Shown: positions 1-7,378, counted from the first letter of the stretch. The stretch: 32,030 nucleotides of DNA from an uncultured Clostridia bacterium (GCA_934149275.1 CAKPEG010000017.1:1-32030), one strand, 5' to 3'. The notes: generated by a model from the letters alone, not told the origin. Program-made: numbers and translations.

Positions 1-479
1 CCATATGGTAATGATTTTAGCTCTTTTCTCGACTCTATTTCTTCTTCACTGCTATTATTATCGGCCATATTTACAATTGCTGTTATATTATTTGTATATT
101 TTTTTAAGCCTTTTATCACTGTATTTAGTCCGTTTCCTCCTCCTATAACAACAATCTTTGGACCTTCCTCATACATTGTTTTATTGAAGATTAAACCTTT
201 TATATTTAAGTTAGCTTTTTTCCCTTTTTCTGTTGTTATATTATTTGCTTCAATTAAAATTTCTAAAACTCTTCTTTGCATATATATAAACCCAACAACT
301 ATTGCTGTAAAACCTGCTACAAATTCAGCTACAATTTGTATTATTTCTTTTGGTCTTAAAACCTTTGACTCTAATATATTTGCAAATGCAAAACATGTTA
401 AGCATACGCCAACAAGAATTAAAAACATCCATCTTTTTATTTTTGTTCTTGAATTAAACCAACTAAAAAAACCTTTCAT
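1..479 (-). CDS. yvcK: YvcK/GlmR-family (CofD-like) protein, N-terminal part, membrane-anchored; cut by window edge
   Basis: The 159 visible residues start at an ATG at 479 preceded by AGGAAGG. Residues about 17-35 and 52-67 are two hydrophobic segments, so the protein is membrane-anchored, unlike the soluble Bacillus YvcK. The CofD-like Rossmann start follows at about residues 108-140 (KIVVIGGGNGL, then KGLKKYTNNITAIV), which is diagnostic for YvcK, the UDP-sugar-binding protein that supports cell-wall precursor supply and gluconeogenic growth. The next loop, ADDGGSSGRLR in typical YvcK, reads ADNNSSEEEIESRKEL here, so the glycine-rich ligand loop is altered. It lies 28 bp downstream of murB on the same strand, matching the known murB/yvcK association, but no rapZ lies between them. 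The family call is secure. Whether it binds the usual ligand is open. Confidence 0.82.
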   Translation of the reverse strand, partial: MKGFFSWFNSRTKIKRWMFLILVGVCLTCFAFANILESKVLRPKEIIQIVAEFVAGFTAIVVGFIYMQRRVLEILIEANNITTEKGKKANLNIKGLIFNKTMYEEGPKIVVIGGGNGLNTVIKGLKKYTNNITAIVNMADNNSSEEEIESRKELKSLPY

Positions 480-507
480 TTATTTTCATCCTTCCTAATG
501 CATAATT

Positions 508-1395
508 TTATAATATAATTACTTCTTGTTCTAATTCTACTCCAAATTTTTCTTTTACTTTTTCTTTAGTGTATTTAATTAATTTTATAATATCTTTTGC
601 AGTTGCATTTCCTGTATTTACAATAAATCCAGCATGTTTCGTTGAAATTTGAGCTCCACCTATTGTATATCCCTTTAGCCCAGCTTCATCTATTAATTTC
701 GCTGGAATATAATTTTCCATTCTCTTAAATATACTTCCTGCATTTGGCATATCAAGTGGTTGTTTTTCTTTTCTAGATTCCATCATTTCTTTTCTCTTAG
801 CTTTGATTTCCTCTTTATTTCCCTTTTGAATTTTAAATGTACTTGCAATTATAATCCATTTTTTTTCAAAGAATATACTATTTCTATATGCGAACTTTTG
901 CTCTTCGTTTGTTAATTTTCTTATGTTATATTTTTCATCTAGTATAATTGTTTCTAGCAATACGTCTTTAATTTCAGACCCGTATGCTCCAGCATTCATT
1001 TTTATAGCTCCACCAACTGTTCCAGGAATTCCGCCTAAAAATTCATATCCACTTATTCCACTTCTATATGTAAACTCTGATAATAATGCTACTGGTACTC
1101 CTGCTCCTACTGCTATTCTATCCTTCTCTATTTTTAGATGCTTAAAATTTAGTTTTATTATTATTCCTCTGAATCCCGTATCTTTAACTATTATGTTAGT
1201 TCCATTTCCAATTACACATGTTTTTATTCTAAGGCTTTTAGCTAATTTTAATACATAAATAAGTTCTTGAATATCCTGAACTTCAATAAAAAAGTCAGCT
1301 ATTCCGCCTGTTTTAAATGAAGTGTGTTTACTCATATTTTCATTCATTAATACTTTGTCTTTTGAAATTCCTTTTATTAATTCATCATAAATCAT
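508..1395 (-). CDS. murB: UDP-N-acetylenolpyruvoylglucosamine reductase
   Basis: MurB reduces UDP-GlcNAc-enolpyruvate to UDP-MurNAc with NADPH and FAD, the second committed step of peptidoglycan precursor synthesis, in the cytoplasm. The 295-residue protein has the FAD-binding segment VIGNGTNIIV (61-70), the GGIPGTVGGAIKMNAGAYG block (121-139), YRNS with the conserved Arg171, NAGSIFKR with the proton-donor Ser221, and the C-terminal Glu291 in ELEQEVIIL. Length and the YRNS spacing fit the short (type II) MurB of Gram-positives. It begins 8 bp after the prepilin-like gene and is followed 28 bp later by yvcK, so the three are probably co-transcribed. Confidence 0.97.
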   Translation of the reverse strand: MIYDELIKGISKDKVLMNENMSKHTSFKTGGIADFFIEVQDIQELIYVLKLAKSLRIKTCVIGNGTNIIVKDTGFRGIIIKLNFKHLKIEKDRIAVGAGVPVALLSEFTYRSGISGYEFLGGIPGTVGGAIKMNAGAYGSEIKDVLLETIILDEKYNIRKLTNEEQKFAYRNSIFFEKKWIIIASTFKIQKGNKEEIKAKRKEMMESRKEKQPLDMPNAGSIFKRMENYIPAKLIDEAGLKGYTIGGAQISTKHAGFIVNTGNATAKDIIKLIKYTKEKVKEKFGVELEQEVIIL

Positions 1396-1403
1396 ATTTC
1401 CTC

Positions 1404-1856
1404 CTATTTTTTATATAGAACTTTATTATTTTCAGGCGTTGTTCTAACTGTACTATTATAACATTCTCCTGTATAATAGTTTACTATGTATGTGTTTTTG
1501 GAGTTATCTATCCCCAGTTGTTTCAAATCTTCTGGTGTTAATACATAATATTGTTTATCTCTCTCACTTGCTGACCAATATGCATTATTGTCTTCCCATG
1601 TTATTCTTCCATCATTGGGGTTATTGGCTTTACTTCCTACTATAAAGCTTTCATCTCCAGTTGTTCTATACTGTTCATATTGCTCATATACTGCATGTTG
1701 TACTATTTCTAAATCTGATAACAATTGTTTTTCTTTACTGTATTCGCCACCATTTATTGAATATTGAATTACTATACTTGCAATTATTGATAATACAATT
1801 ATTGTTACAACTAATACCATCATAGTTATTCCATTCTCACTTTTTATCTTTCGCAT
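1404..1856 (-). CDS. Prepilin-like protein with N-terminal methylation-type segment
   Basis: The 150-residue protein starts with a short basic leader and then ENGITMMVLVVTIIVLSIIA, a type IV pilin/pseudopilin-type cleavage site (after Gly9) followed by one long hydrophobic helix. The processed protein would be exported and membrane-held or assembled. Position +5 is Val rather than the usual Glu, a variation common in the GITLI-type pilin-like proteins of uncultured Clostridia. The rest is a polar globular part without a recognised domain; it has few cysteines and a YYTGECYN stretch near the C-terminus. The start is supported by AAAGGGAG upstream and a promoter at 1886-1914. It is the first gene of an operon with murB and yvcK. 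No pilus assembly genes are nearby, so its role cannot be read from context. Confidence 0.75.
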   Translation of the reverse strand: MRKIKSENGITMMVLVVTIIVLSIIASIVIQYSINGGEYSKEKQLLSDLEIVQHAVYEQYEQYRTTGDESFIVGSKANNPNDGRITWEDNNAYWSASERDKQYYVLTPEDLKQLGIDNSKNTYIVNYYTGECYNSTVRTTPENNKVLYKK

Positions 1857-1885
1857 AATTTTTCTCCCTTTTTAAAGATATGCTA

Positions 1886-1914
1886 ATCATATCATTTTTT
1901 TATCTTTTTTACAA
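1886..1914 (-). promoter_or_regulatory. Sigma-A-type promoter for the prepilin-murB-yvcK operon
   Basis: On the minus strand TTGTAA (1914-1909) and TATGAT (1891-1886) are separated by 17 bp, about 30 bp upstream of the prepilin start. Both boxes are close to consensus. Inferred from sequence only. Confidence 0.6.
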
Positions 1915-2011
1915 GGAAAATTGCTAATAATTCCTTTATTTATAGAACAAAAATAGTCTTTAAATTTTAAATAATTTTATACTGAATAGAACGAAAGTAG
2001 ATATTTTTAAT

Positions 2012-2135
2012 ATTTGCACTCATTATAACTTTTTAGATACGTGTCTTTGCTCGCGTACGAAATTTGCTATGCAAATTTCTGTGCATTGTTAATTTTATAT
2101 AATAGAAAGTTCAGAGAACTTTCCTATTATATAAA
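2012..2135 (+). repeat. Dispersed palindromic intergenic element, copy 1
   Basis: A segment of about 125 bp with two inverted repeats: GAAATTTGC-tat-GCAAATTTC at 2059-2079, and an AT-rich stem around AGAAAGTT / AACTTTC at about 2096-2135. The whole segment aligns, in reverse orientation, with 26950-27074. Shared blocks in order include CATTATAACTTT, ACGAAATTTGC, AAATTTCTG, TGTTA and ATAGAAA. The alignment was made by eye. Confidence 0.65.
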
Positions 2136-2167
2136 AAATAAGCACTTTTCAATAATAGTGCTTATTT
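2136..2167 (-). terminator. Rho-independent terminator of the glycosyltransferase gene
   Basis: AATAAGCACT and AGTGCTTATT form a 10-bp stem just past the stop codon. On the minus strand the stem is followed by a run of T. Confidence 0.8.
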
Positions 2168-2173
2168 TCCTTT

Positions 2174-3397
2174 TTACATATCATTAATTTTTACATTTCT
2201 TTTATGTTCAATCTTTTCCCATTGAGTATTTGGTTTTATAATACATTTTATGTTTATTATTATCCAAGATCCCATAAATACTGGATATAGTAAGATACCT
2301 TTCCACATTTTCTTTATCGGCCTTTTTTCAATAATCATAACAAATACTGCTGTTAGAACTGGAACTATAAATGTCGCTACTAAGTATTTTATATAATTGA
2401 ATATTAACATTCCTGCTGACATTCCATCTGCTAAGAAGATTACTGTGTTAATTGCTAACAATAAAAATGTAACAATCATCATTGGAATTCCCATTAAATA
2501 AAGGAAACCATCAAAGTTCATTAATGTCCTATATTCCATAACACCTTCCGCTAGGTCTTTTGTATAATATTTCATGCATTGAAGATGTCCAACTGTCCAT
2601 CTTGACCTTTGAGACCAGCTTTGTTTGAATTCTGTTGGTTGCTCATCATATACTATCGCATCTGTTGCCCATCCTAGTTTTCTTCCTTTAGCTATATTTT
2701 TAAGTGAAAATTCTATATCTTCTGTTAAAGTTATAGTATCCCAGCCTGTTGGTTTTATTAAGTTGAAATCTACCATAAATCCTGTACCATTAATTAATGG
2801 TGATAGTCCTAAGTTATATCTTGCTAGGTGATAGAATCTGTTCATCATCCAGTAGAATAATGCATACCCTGCTGAAATCCAGCTATCTGCTGGGTTTTTT
2901 ATATCTCTGTATCCTTGAACAATTTCTTCACCTTGACATAGTTTTTTGTTCATTGCATTCAAAAAATTTTTATCAACTACGTTATCTGCATCGAATACAC
3001 AGAATGCATCATAATCTGCATTTTCTTTTATTTTTTGATTTAAAAACCATTGCATTGCAAATCCTTTTGTTTTTTTCTTTTCATCGAATCTTTCATAAAC
3101 AATAGCTCCTAGATCTTTTGCTATTTGAGCAGTGTTATCTGTGCAATTATCTGCAATTACATATATGTCATATAATTCTTTAGGATAATCTAATGCTTGT
3201 AAACTTTCAACTAATGCACCTATAACAGATGCTTCATTATGTGCTGGTAAAATCATCATAAATTTGTGTTTCTTATTTTTTATTAATGGTTTTTCTTTAA
3301 ATTGTATTAGAGCACAAGCACTTATAATTAATTGGTATAACCAATATATAACTATAATCCATCCAAGCGCTTGTTGAAGTATATAAATATATTTCAT
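2174..3397 (-). CDS. Membrane glycosyltransferase, family 2 (processive-type signature)
   Basis: A 407-residue inner-membrane glycosyltransferase, probably making or extending a surface polysaccharide or glycolipid from a nucleotide sugar. One hydrophobic segment (about 10-32) precedes the GT-A domain, and three or four follow it (about 300-390). Motifs are PAHNEA (51-56), DNCTDNT (83-89), the metal-binding FDADN (135-139), TLTEDIEF (223-230, the catalytic-base ED) and QRSRW (263-267, the acceptor-site QxxRW of processive GT2 enzymes). The ATG has AGAGGTAG upstream. It starts 23 bp after pnp and ends at its own terminator, so it is probably the last gene of a pnp transcript. Donor sugar and product cannot be deduced. 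Confidence 0.88.
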   Translation of the reverse strand: MKYIYILQQALGWIIVIYWLYQLIISACALIQFKEKPLIKNKKHKFMMILPAHNEASVIGALVESLQALDYPKELYDIYVIADNCTDNTAQIAKDLGAIVYERFDEKKKTKGFAMQWFLNQKIKENADYDAFCVFDADNVVDKNFLNAMNKKLCQGEEIVQGYRDIKNPADSWISAGYALFYWMMNRFYHLARYNLGLSPLINGTGFMVDFNLIKPTGWDTITLTEDIEFSLKNIAKGRKLGWATDAIVYDEQPTEFKQSWSQRSRWTVGHLQCMKYYTKDLAEGVMEYRTLMNFDGFLYLMGIPMMIVTFLLLAINTVIFLADGMSAGMLIFNYIKYLVATFIVPVLTAVFVMIIEKRPIKKMWKGILLYPVFMGSWIIINIKCIIKPNTQWEKIEHKRNVKINDM

Positions 3398-3420
3398 ATT
3401 TTCTACCTCTTTCTTTTTCC

Positions 3421-5571
3421 TTATTCTTCTACTTTTTCTTGTTCTGATTTATTTTCTTCTTTTTTCTCTTCTTCCTCGCCAAATCTCATTGTAAGATTTA
3501 TTCTATCCTGGTCATCTATTTCAGTTACTTTTACCATAACTTCTTGTCCTACCTTTAAGAAATCTTCAACTTTTTCAACTCTTTCTTTTGTTATTTTTGA
3601 TTTATGAACTAAACCTTCTTTTCCTCCGCCTATTGCTACGAAAGCTCCAAATGTCATTATTTTTGTTACTTTACCTTTATATATTTTTCCAACTTCAATT
3701 TCTCTGGCAATGTCTTCTACCATTTCTAACGCCTTTTCTCCATTTGCTCCTTCTGATGTGTATATAAATACTGTTCCGTCTTCTTCTATGTCTATTTTAA
3801 CCCCTGTTTCATCAATAATTTTATTTATCATTTTTCCACCAGGTCCGATTACATCTTTTATTTTATCTACACTAATTTTTGTATGAATAATTTTTGGAGC
3901 ATATTTTGAAACATCTGCTCTTGGCTCAGCTATTACTGGTTTCATTATATCATCTAATATGTGTTTTCTAGCTTTTTTAGTTCTTTCAAAAGCTTCTGCT
4001 ATTATATCATATGATAGTCCATCGACTTTTATATCTACTTGTATAGCTGTAATTCCTTTTTCTGTTCCGCCAACTTTGAAATCCATATCTCCAAAGAAAT
4101 CTTCTATTCCTTGGATATCTGTAAGCATTACATAATTTTTATCATCATTAGGATCTGTTACCAATCCAGTTGAAATACCTGCAACAGGTCTTTTAATTGG
4201 AACTCCTGCATCCATTAATGCTAAAGTACTTCCGCAAATACTTGCTTGTGATGTTGATCCATTTGAAGATAATACTTCAGATACAACTCTTATTGCATAA
4301 GGGAATTCTTCTTTTGATGGTAAAACTGGTACTAATGCTTTTTCAGCTAGTGCACCATGTCCAATTTCTCTTCTTCCAGGTCCACGTGATGTTCTTGCTT
4401 CACCAACACTATATGGCGGGAAGTTATATTGATGCATATATCTTTTTTCTTGTTCTTCATCTATTCCATCTAACATTTGCTCTTCGCTTATCATTCCAAG
4501 TGTTGCTATACTCATTACTTGAGTTTGTCCTCTTGTAAATAATCCGCTACCATGTACTCTTGGTAATAATCCAACTTCGCAAGATAATGGTCTTATTTCA
4601 TCTAAAGCTCTACCATCAACTCTTTTATGTTCGTCAAATATTAAGCTTCTAACTGTTTTCTTTTCTAATTTGTGTAATGCATCTCCAATTTCTTGTCCAT
4701 GTTCTTCAACATATTCTTCACCATGTTTTTCAATTAAGAAATTATTGGCATCTTCAGCTAATTTAGCCATTCTATCATCTATTACAGTTTTATCCTTATC
4801 TTGTACATCTGTTTTCATTCTGTCTTTATATTCATTTTCTAATTCTGCATATAATTCTTCATTTACTGCAAATGATTTATATTCAAATTTTGGTTTTCCA
4901 ATTTCATCTTTCATTTTTTGAATGAAAGCACACATTTTTTTAATTTCAACATGAGCTGTTTTAATAGCTTCAAGCATTACATCATCTGGAACTTCATTAG
5001 CTCCAGCTTCAATCATAGCTATTTTATCAATTGTTCCAGCTACAGTTAAAGTCAAATCTGATTTTTCTCTTTCAGCTTGTGTTGGATTAATTATTATTTT
5101 TCCATCTACCAATCCTACATTAACAGCTGCTGTTGGTCCTCCAAAAGGTATATCAGATATTGAAAGTGCAGCAGATGCACCTATCATAGCTGCAACTTCT
5201 GGTGAGTTGTCTTGTTCAACTGACATTACAGTTGCTACAACACATACATCATTTCTAAAATCTTTTGGAAATAAAGGTCTAAGTGGTCTATCAATTGCTC
5301 TTGATGTTAATATTGCTTTATCTCCTGGTTTTCCTTCTCTTTTTGTGTAGCTTCCAGGAATTTTTCCAACTGAATATAATTTTTCTTCAAAATCTACTGA
5401 TAATGGGAAGAAGTCTATTCCTTCTTTTGGTTCTTTTGATGCTACTACATTTACTAACACTACTGTGTCTCCGTATCTTACTAATACGCTTCCGTTTGAT
5501 AAGCCTGCTAATTTTCCTGTTTCAAATGAAATTTTTCTTCCTGCAAGCTCTGTTTCATAATATTTTACCAT
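3421..5571 (-). CDS. pnp: Polyribonucleotide nucleotidyltransferase (PNPase)
   Basis: PNPase degrades RNA 3'-to-5' by phosphorolysis and can add tails; it acts as a trimer, often with RNase E/Y-type degradosomes. The 716 residues give the full family layout: RNase PH domain 1 (about 10-140), the helical linker, RNase PH domain 2 (about 320-460, with GGTEKGITAIQVDIK carrying the catalytic acidic residue), a KH domain with GPGGKMI (around 577-583) and an S1 domain (about 615-685). It ends in a Glu/Lys-rich tail. The start ATG follows AAGGAGG. The gene lies downstream of rpsO, as in many bacteria, but is separated from it by a terminator and a very long palindromic leader (5584-5794), which suggests separate, probably post-transcriptional, control. 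Confidence 0.98.
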   Translation of the reverse strand: MVKYYETELAGRKISFETGKLAGLSNGSVLVRYGDTVVLVNVVASKEPKEGIDFFPLSVDFEEKLYSVGKIPGSYTKREGKPGDKAILTSRAIDRPLRPLFPKDFRNDVCVVATVMSVEQDNSPEVAAMIGASAALSISDIPFGGPTAAVNVGLVDGKIIINPTQAEREKSDLTLTVAGTIDKIAMIEAGANEVPDDVMLEAIKTAHVEIKKMCAFIQKMKDEIGKPKFEYKSFAVNEELYAELENEYKDRMKTDVQDKDKTVIDDRMAKLAEDANNFLIEKHGEEYVEEHGQEIGDALHKLEKKTVRSLIFDEHKRVDGRALDEIRPLSCEVGLLPRVHGSGLFTRGQTQVMSIATLGMISEEQMLDGIDEEQEKRYMHQYNFPPYSVGEARTSRGPGRREIGHGALAEKALVPVLPSKEEFPYAIRVVSEVLSSNGSTSQASICGSTLALMDAGVPIKRPVAGISTGLVTDPNDDKNYVMLTDIQGIEDFFGDMDFKVGGTEKGITAIQVDIKVDGLSYDIIAEAFERTKKARKHILDDIMKPVIAEPRADVSKYAPKIIHTKISVDKIKDVIGPGGKMINKIIDETGVKIDIEEDGTVFIYTSEGANGEKALEMVEDIAREIEVGKIYKGKVTKIMTFGAFVAIGGGKEGLVHKSKITKERVEKVEDFLKVGQEVMVKVTEIDDQDRINLTMRFGEEEEKKEENKSEQEKVEE

Positions 5572-5583
5572 GTTTCCTCCTTG

Positions 5584-5794
5584 GGAGATGTGTAGAGATC
5601 AGACTTAAGTTAACTTTCCTTTGAAAAATAATTACAATTTTATCTGTGTCATCATGTATAAAAAACGCAGTCACATATACACATATGCTCTTTTACCTTT
5701 TTTATACATGCTTCCTTGCTAAAATTTAATTCTTTTCCAAATAGTATAGACTTGAATTCTTAAAGCGGACTTAAGTCTAACATCTAACATCTCC
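5584..5794 (-). promoter_or_regulatory. pnp leader: 211-nt imperfect palindrome
   Basis: The arms at 5584-5610 and 5769-5794 match as an inverted repeat at about 23 of 27 positions, including a perfect 10 bp AGACTTAAGT block. Inside them, 5653-5665 and 5698-5710 are a perfect 13-bp inverted repeat (CATGTATAAAAAA), and the apex has CATAT/ATATG (5674-5687). The transcript would fold into one long hairpin ending about 12 nt before the pnp start codon. In E. coli and Streptomyces the rpsO-pnp intergenic hairpin is cut by RNase III and used in pnp control; a similar role here is inference. A hairpin-type mobile element (MITE) is the alternative, although no target-site duplication is obvious. Confidence 0.6.
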
Positions 5795-5804
5795 ACTAAA
5801 TTTT

Positions 5805-5834
5805 ATAAAAAATAGCGTAGCTCATAGCTACGCT
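5805..5834 (-). terminator. rpsO terminator
   Basis: AGCGTAGCT-atg-AGCTACGCT on the minus strand is a perfect 9-bp stem starting 5 nt after the rpsO stop codon, followed by a T-run. It separates rpsO from the pnp leader. Confidence 0.9.
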
Positions 5835-5839
5835 GTTTT

Positions 5840-6103
5840 TTATTTTCTTAAAGATAACTTTTGAGCTATATCTCTGTATCTTTGAATGTCTTTTTTTGCT
5901 AAATAGTTAAGTAAATTTCTTCTTTTACCTACCATTTTTAAAAGTCCTCTTCTTGAATGGTTATCCTTTGGATGAACTTTTAAGTGTTCTGTTAATTCAG
6001 AAATTCTTTCTGTTAAAAGAGCTATTTGAACTTCTGGTGAACCAGTATCGTTCTCTTCTCTTTTATAAGTGTTGATTATTTCTTGTTTTCTTTCTTTAGT
6101 CAT
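5840..6103 (-). CDS. rpsO: 30S ribosomal protein S15
   Basis: S15 binds the central domain of 16S rRNA early in 30S assembly and forms bridge B4. The 87 residues match the family length and its conserved core: TGSPEVQIALLTERI (about 21-35), LTEHLKVHPKDNHSRRGLL (about 37-55) and the basic C-terminal segment KRRNLLNYL. The ATG is preceded by AAGGAGG. It is monocistronic or nearly so, with its own promoter (6195-6223), a structured leader and a terminator directly after the stop. S15 often represses its own mRNA by binding the leader. Confidence 0.98.
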   Translation of the reverse strand: MTKERKQEIINTYKREENDTGSPEVQIALLTERISELTEHLKVHPKDNHSRRGLLKMVGKRRNLLNYLAKKDIQRYRDIAQKLSLRK

Positions 6104-6132
6104 ATCGCACTACCTCCTTATTTTTTTATTTG

Positions 6133-6176
6133 CCAATCACTGAGTATGAGTAGGTTTTTCTCAAACTAAGTAATGG
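6133..6176 (-). promoter_or_regulatory. Candidate S15-responsive rpsO leader structure
   Basis: On the minus strand CCATTACT (6176-6169) can pair with AGTGATTGG (6141-6133) with one bulge, enclosing a second stem GTTTGAG/CTCATAC with one mismatch. It lies within the about 85-nt leader of rpsO, which ends about 20 nt before the SD. Autogenous binding of S15 to such leaders is known in several bacteria. The assignment here is inferred from pairing only. Confidence 0.4.
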
Positions 6177-6194
6177 TAATTTGCATGCATTAAT

Positions 6195-6223
6195 ATTTTA
6201 CTCTATATTTTCAAAAAAAGCAA
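6195..6223 (-). promoter_or_regulatory. Probable rpsO promoter
   Basis: Minus strand TTGCTT (6223-6218), 17-bp spacer, TAAAAT (6200-6195), about 90 bp upstream of the rpsO start. Moderate match to the sigma-A consensus. Confidence 0.45.
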
Positions 6224-6333
6224 GTAAAATCAACAAAATTCTTTTGTTTCAGCTTGTAAATCTTTATTAAATATATTATTATTTTATATAGAGGTTTTTA
6301 TGTATTAATTGGAGAGGATTGGTTTTAAAATAT

Positions 6334-7134
6334 ATGAATTATTATGATATTTTGGGCATTTCAACTACAGCGACAAACGCTGAAATAAAAAAAGCATATA
6401 AGACTTTGGTTAAGAAATATCATCCTGATGTTTTTGATGGAGATAAATCTGTGGCTGATTCAAAAATAAAACAGCTTAATGAAGCTTATGAAGTATTATC
6501 AAATGCAGATGAACGTGCAAAATATGACGAATCTTTTCTTGCTGTTTCAGATGAGAACACTACTTCTAGTAATAATTATTCCAATTCTCAAACTACTGAT
6601 TATGATACCTATAAAAAATATGACGATTTATACAAATATGATTACTATAAAAAATACACTACAAATTATTATGGTGTTTCTAGAGATGATTTACATAAAG
6701 AAAAATCAAAAACTACTTATCAAAATAGAACAGTTCAAGATTCTGACTTCTTTACGGGTTCAAGAGTAAAATTTGTATTTTTAATATCAATTCTTTTGGT
6801 AATGTTTTTAGTTGTATTATTAATATTAATATCCTATTTAAAAACATTGCTGGTAGATGCTCCTAAAACTACTATTAATTCGATTGACTATTCTGATTTT
6901 GGTAATTCTGATGTTATTACTTTTGGTATGAGTTATGACGAGGTGTGCGATATTCTTGGTTCTCCGAATTATATAAAAAAGAAAAGCAACGATTATTATG
7001 CTTATTGGGGCAATTCATATATAATCTTTAATTCAAAAAATATGGTGTATGGCTGGAAAAATAATGGCGATTTTATAACAGAAACTGATACTGATCAAGA
7101 TGTAGATTCTTTATTTGATTTATATAATTTTTAA
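6334..7134 (+). CDS. J-domain membrane protein with C-terminal SmpA/OmlA-like module
   Basis: The 266-residue protein begins with a complete J domain (about 1-65): MNYYDILGI, the HPD motif at 30-32 in KKYHPDVFDGD, and LNEAYEVLSNADERAKYDE. It would stimulate a DnaK-type ATPase from the membrane. A Tyr/Lys/Asp-rich linker (about 75-140) leads to one transmembrane helix (about 147-169). The C-terminal part (about 195-250), ITFGMSYDEVCDILGSPNYI followed by a YYAYWG...IIFNSKNMVYGW pattern, resembles the small SmpA/OmlA-like fold; this is a pattern-level guess. It lacks the Gly/Phe and zinc regions, so it is not DnaJ itself. I chose the ATG at 6334 because the J domain starts there; a TTG at 6319 in frame touches the SD (GGAGAGGA). 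It is transcribed alone and converges on clpX. Confidence 0.75.
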   Translation: MNYYDILGISTTATNAEIKKAYKTLVKKYHPDVFDGDKSVADSKIKQLNEAYEVLSNADERAKYDESFLAVSDENTTSSNNYSNSQTTDYDTYKKYDDLYKYDYYKKYTTNYYGVSRDDLHKEKSKTTYQNRTVQDSDFFTGSRVKFVFLISILLVMFLVVLLILISYLKTLLVDAPKTTINSIDYSDFGNSDVITFGMSYDEVCDILGSPNYIKKKSNDYYAYWGNSYIIFNSKNMVYGWKNNGDFITETDTDQDVDSLFDLYNF

Positions 7135-7199
7135 AAAATAGGTTAAATGTGAATATTTATAATAGTAAATTTATTATACCTTTTTAAATTCATATTTTT

Positions 7200-7255
7200 T
7201 ATTAGCTCATATACATTTCACGACAAATTTCTGTGCATTATTATTTTATAATATC
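7200..7255 (+). repeat. Partial copy of the dispersed palindromic element
   Basis: CAAATTTCTGTGCATT followed by an ATTATTTTATA stretch (7224-7250) is nearly identical to 2072-2098 of copy 1. The flanks are only weakly similar. It lies between the convergent J-domain and clpX genes. Confidence 0.45.
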
Positions 7256-7294
7256 TACTTTAGTCTTAATATGTAATTCATATATAATATAAAC

Positions 7295-7340
7295 AAAAGC
7301 GCAACTTTTGGATAGTAAATATCTAAAAGTTACGCTTTTT
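7295..7340 (-). terminator. clpX terminator
   Basis: AAAAGCGCAACTTTTGGATA and TATCTAAAAGTTACGCTTTT form a long stem with a short loop just past clpX. T-runs flank both sides, so it may also stop the convergent J-domain transcript. Confidence 0.85.
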
Positions 7341-7378
7341 AACTTTACTGATTTCTCTAGTTATACTTATGTTAATTT

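Larger units (their letters stand above)
1857..2173. other. Intergenic region between glycosyltransferase and prepilin genes
   Basis: These 317 bp contain, from the right, the glycosyltransferase terminator (2136-2167), a palindromic repeat element (2012-2135), about 100 bp of AT-rich DNA in which I see nothing specific, and the operon promoter at 1886-1914. No ORF or tRNA is apparent. Confidence 0.7.

Noticed and set aside
184..498. 104-codon plus-strand ORF near the left edge
   Set aside because: It lies opposite the yvcK start. The minus frame has an SD, a recognisable family and the correct neighbour (murB).
4197..5624. Long plus-strand ORFs rich in Leu and Ile opposite pnp
   Set aside because: They lack SD sequences and family motifs and are antisense shadows of the pnp reading frame in AT-rich DNA.
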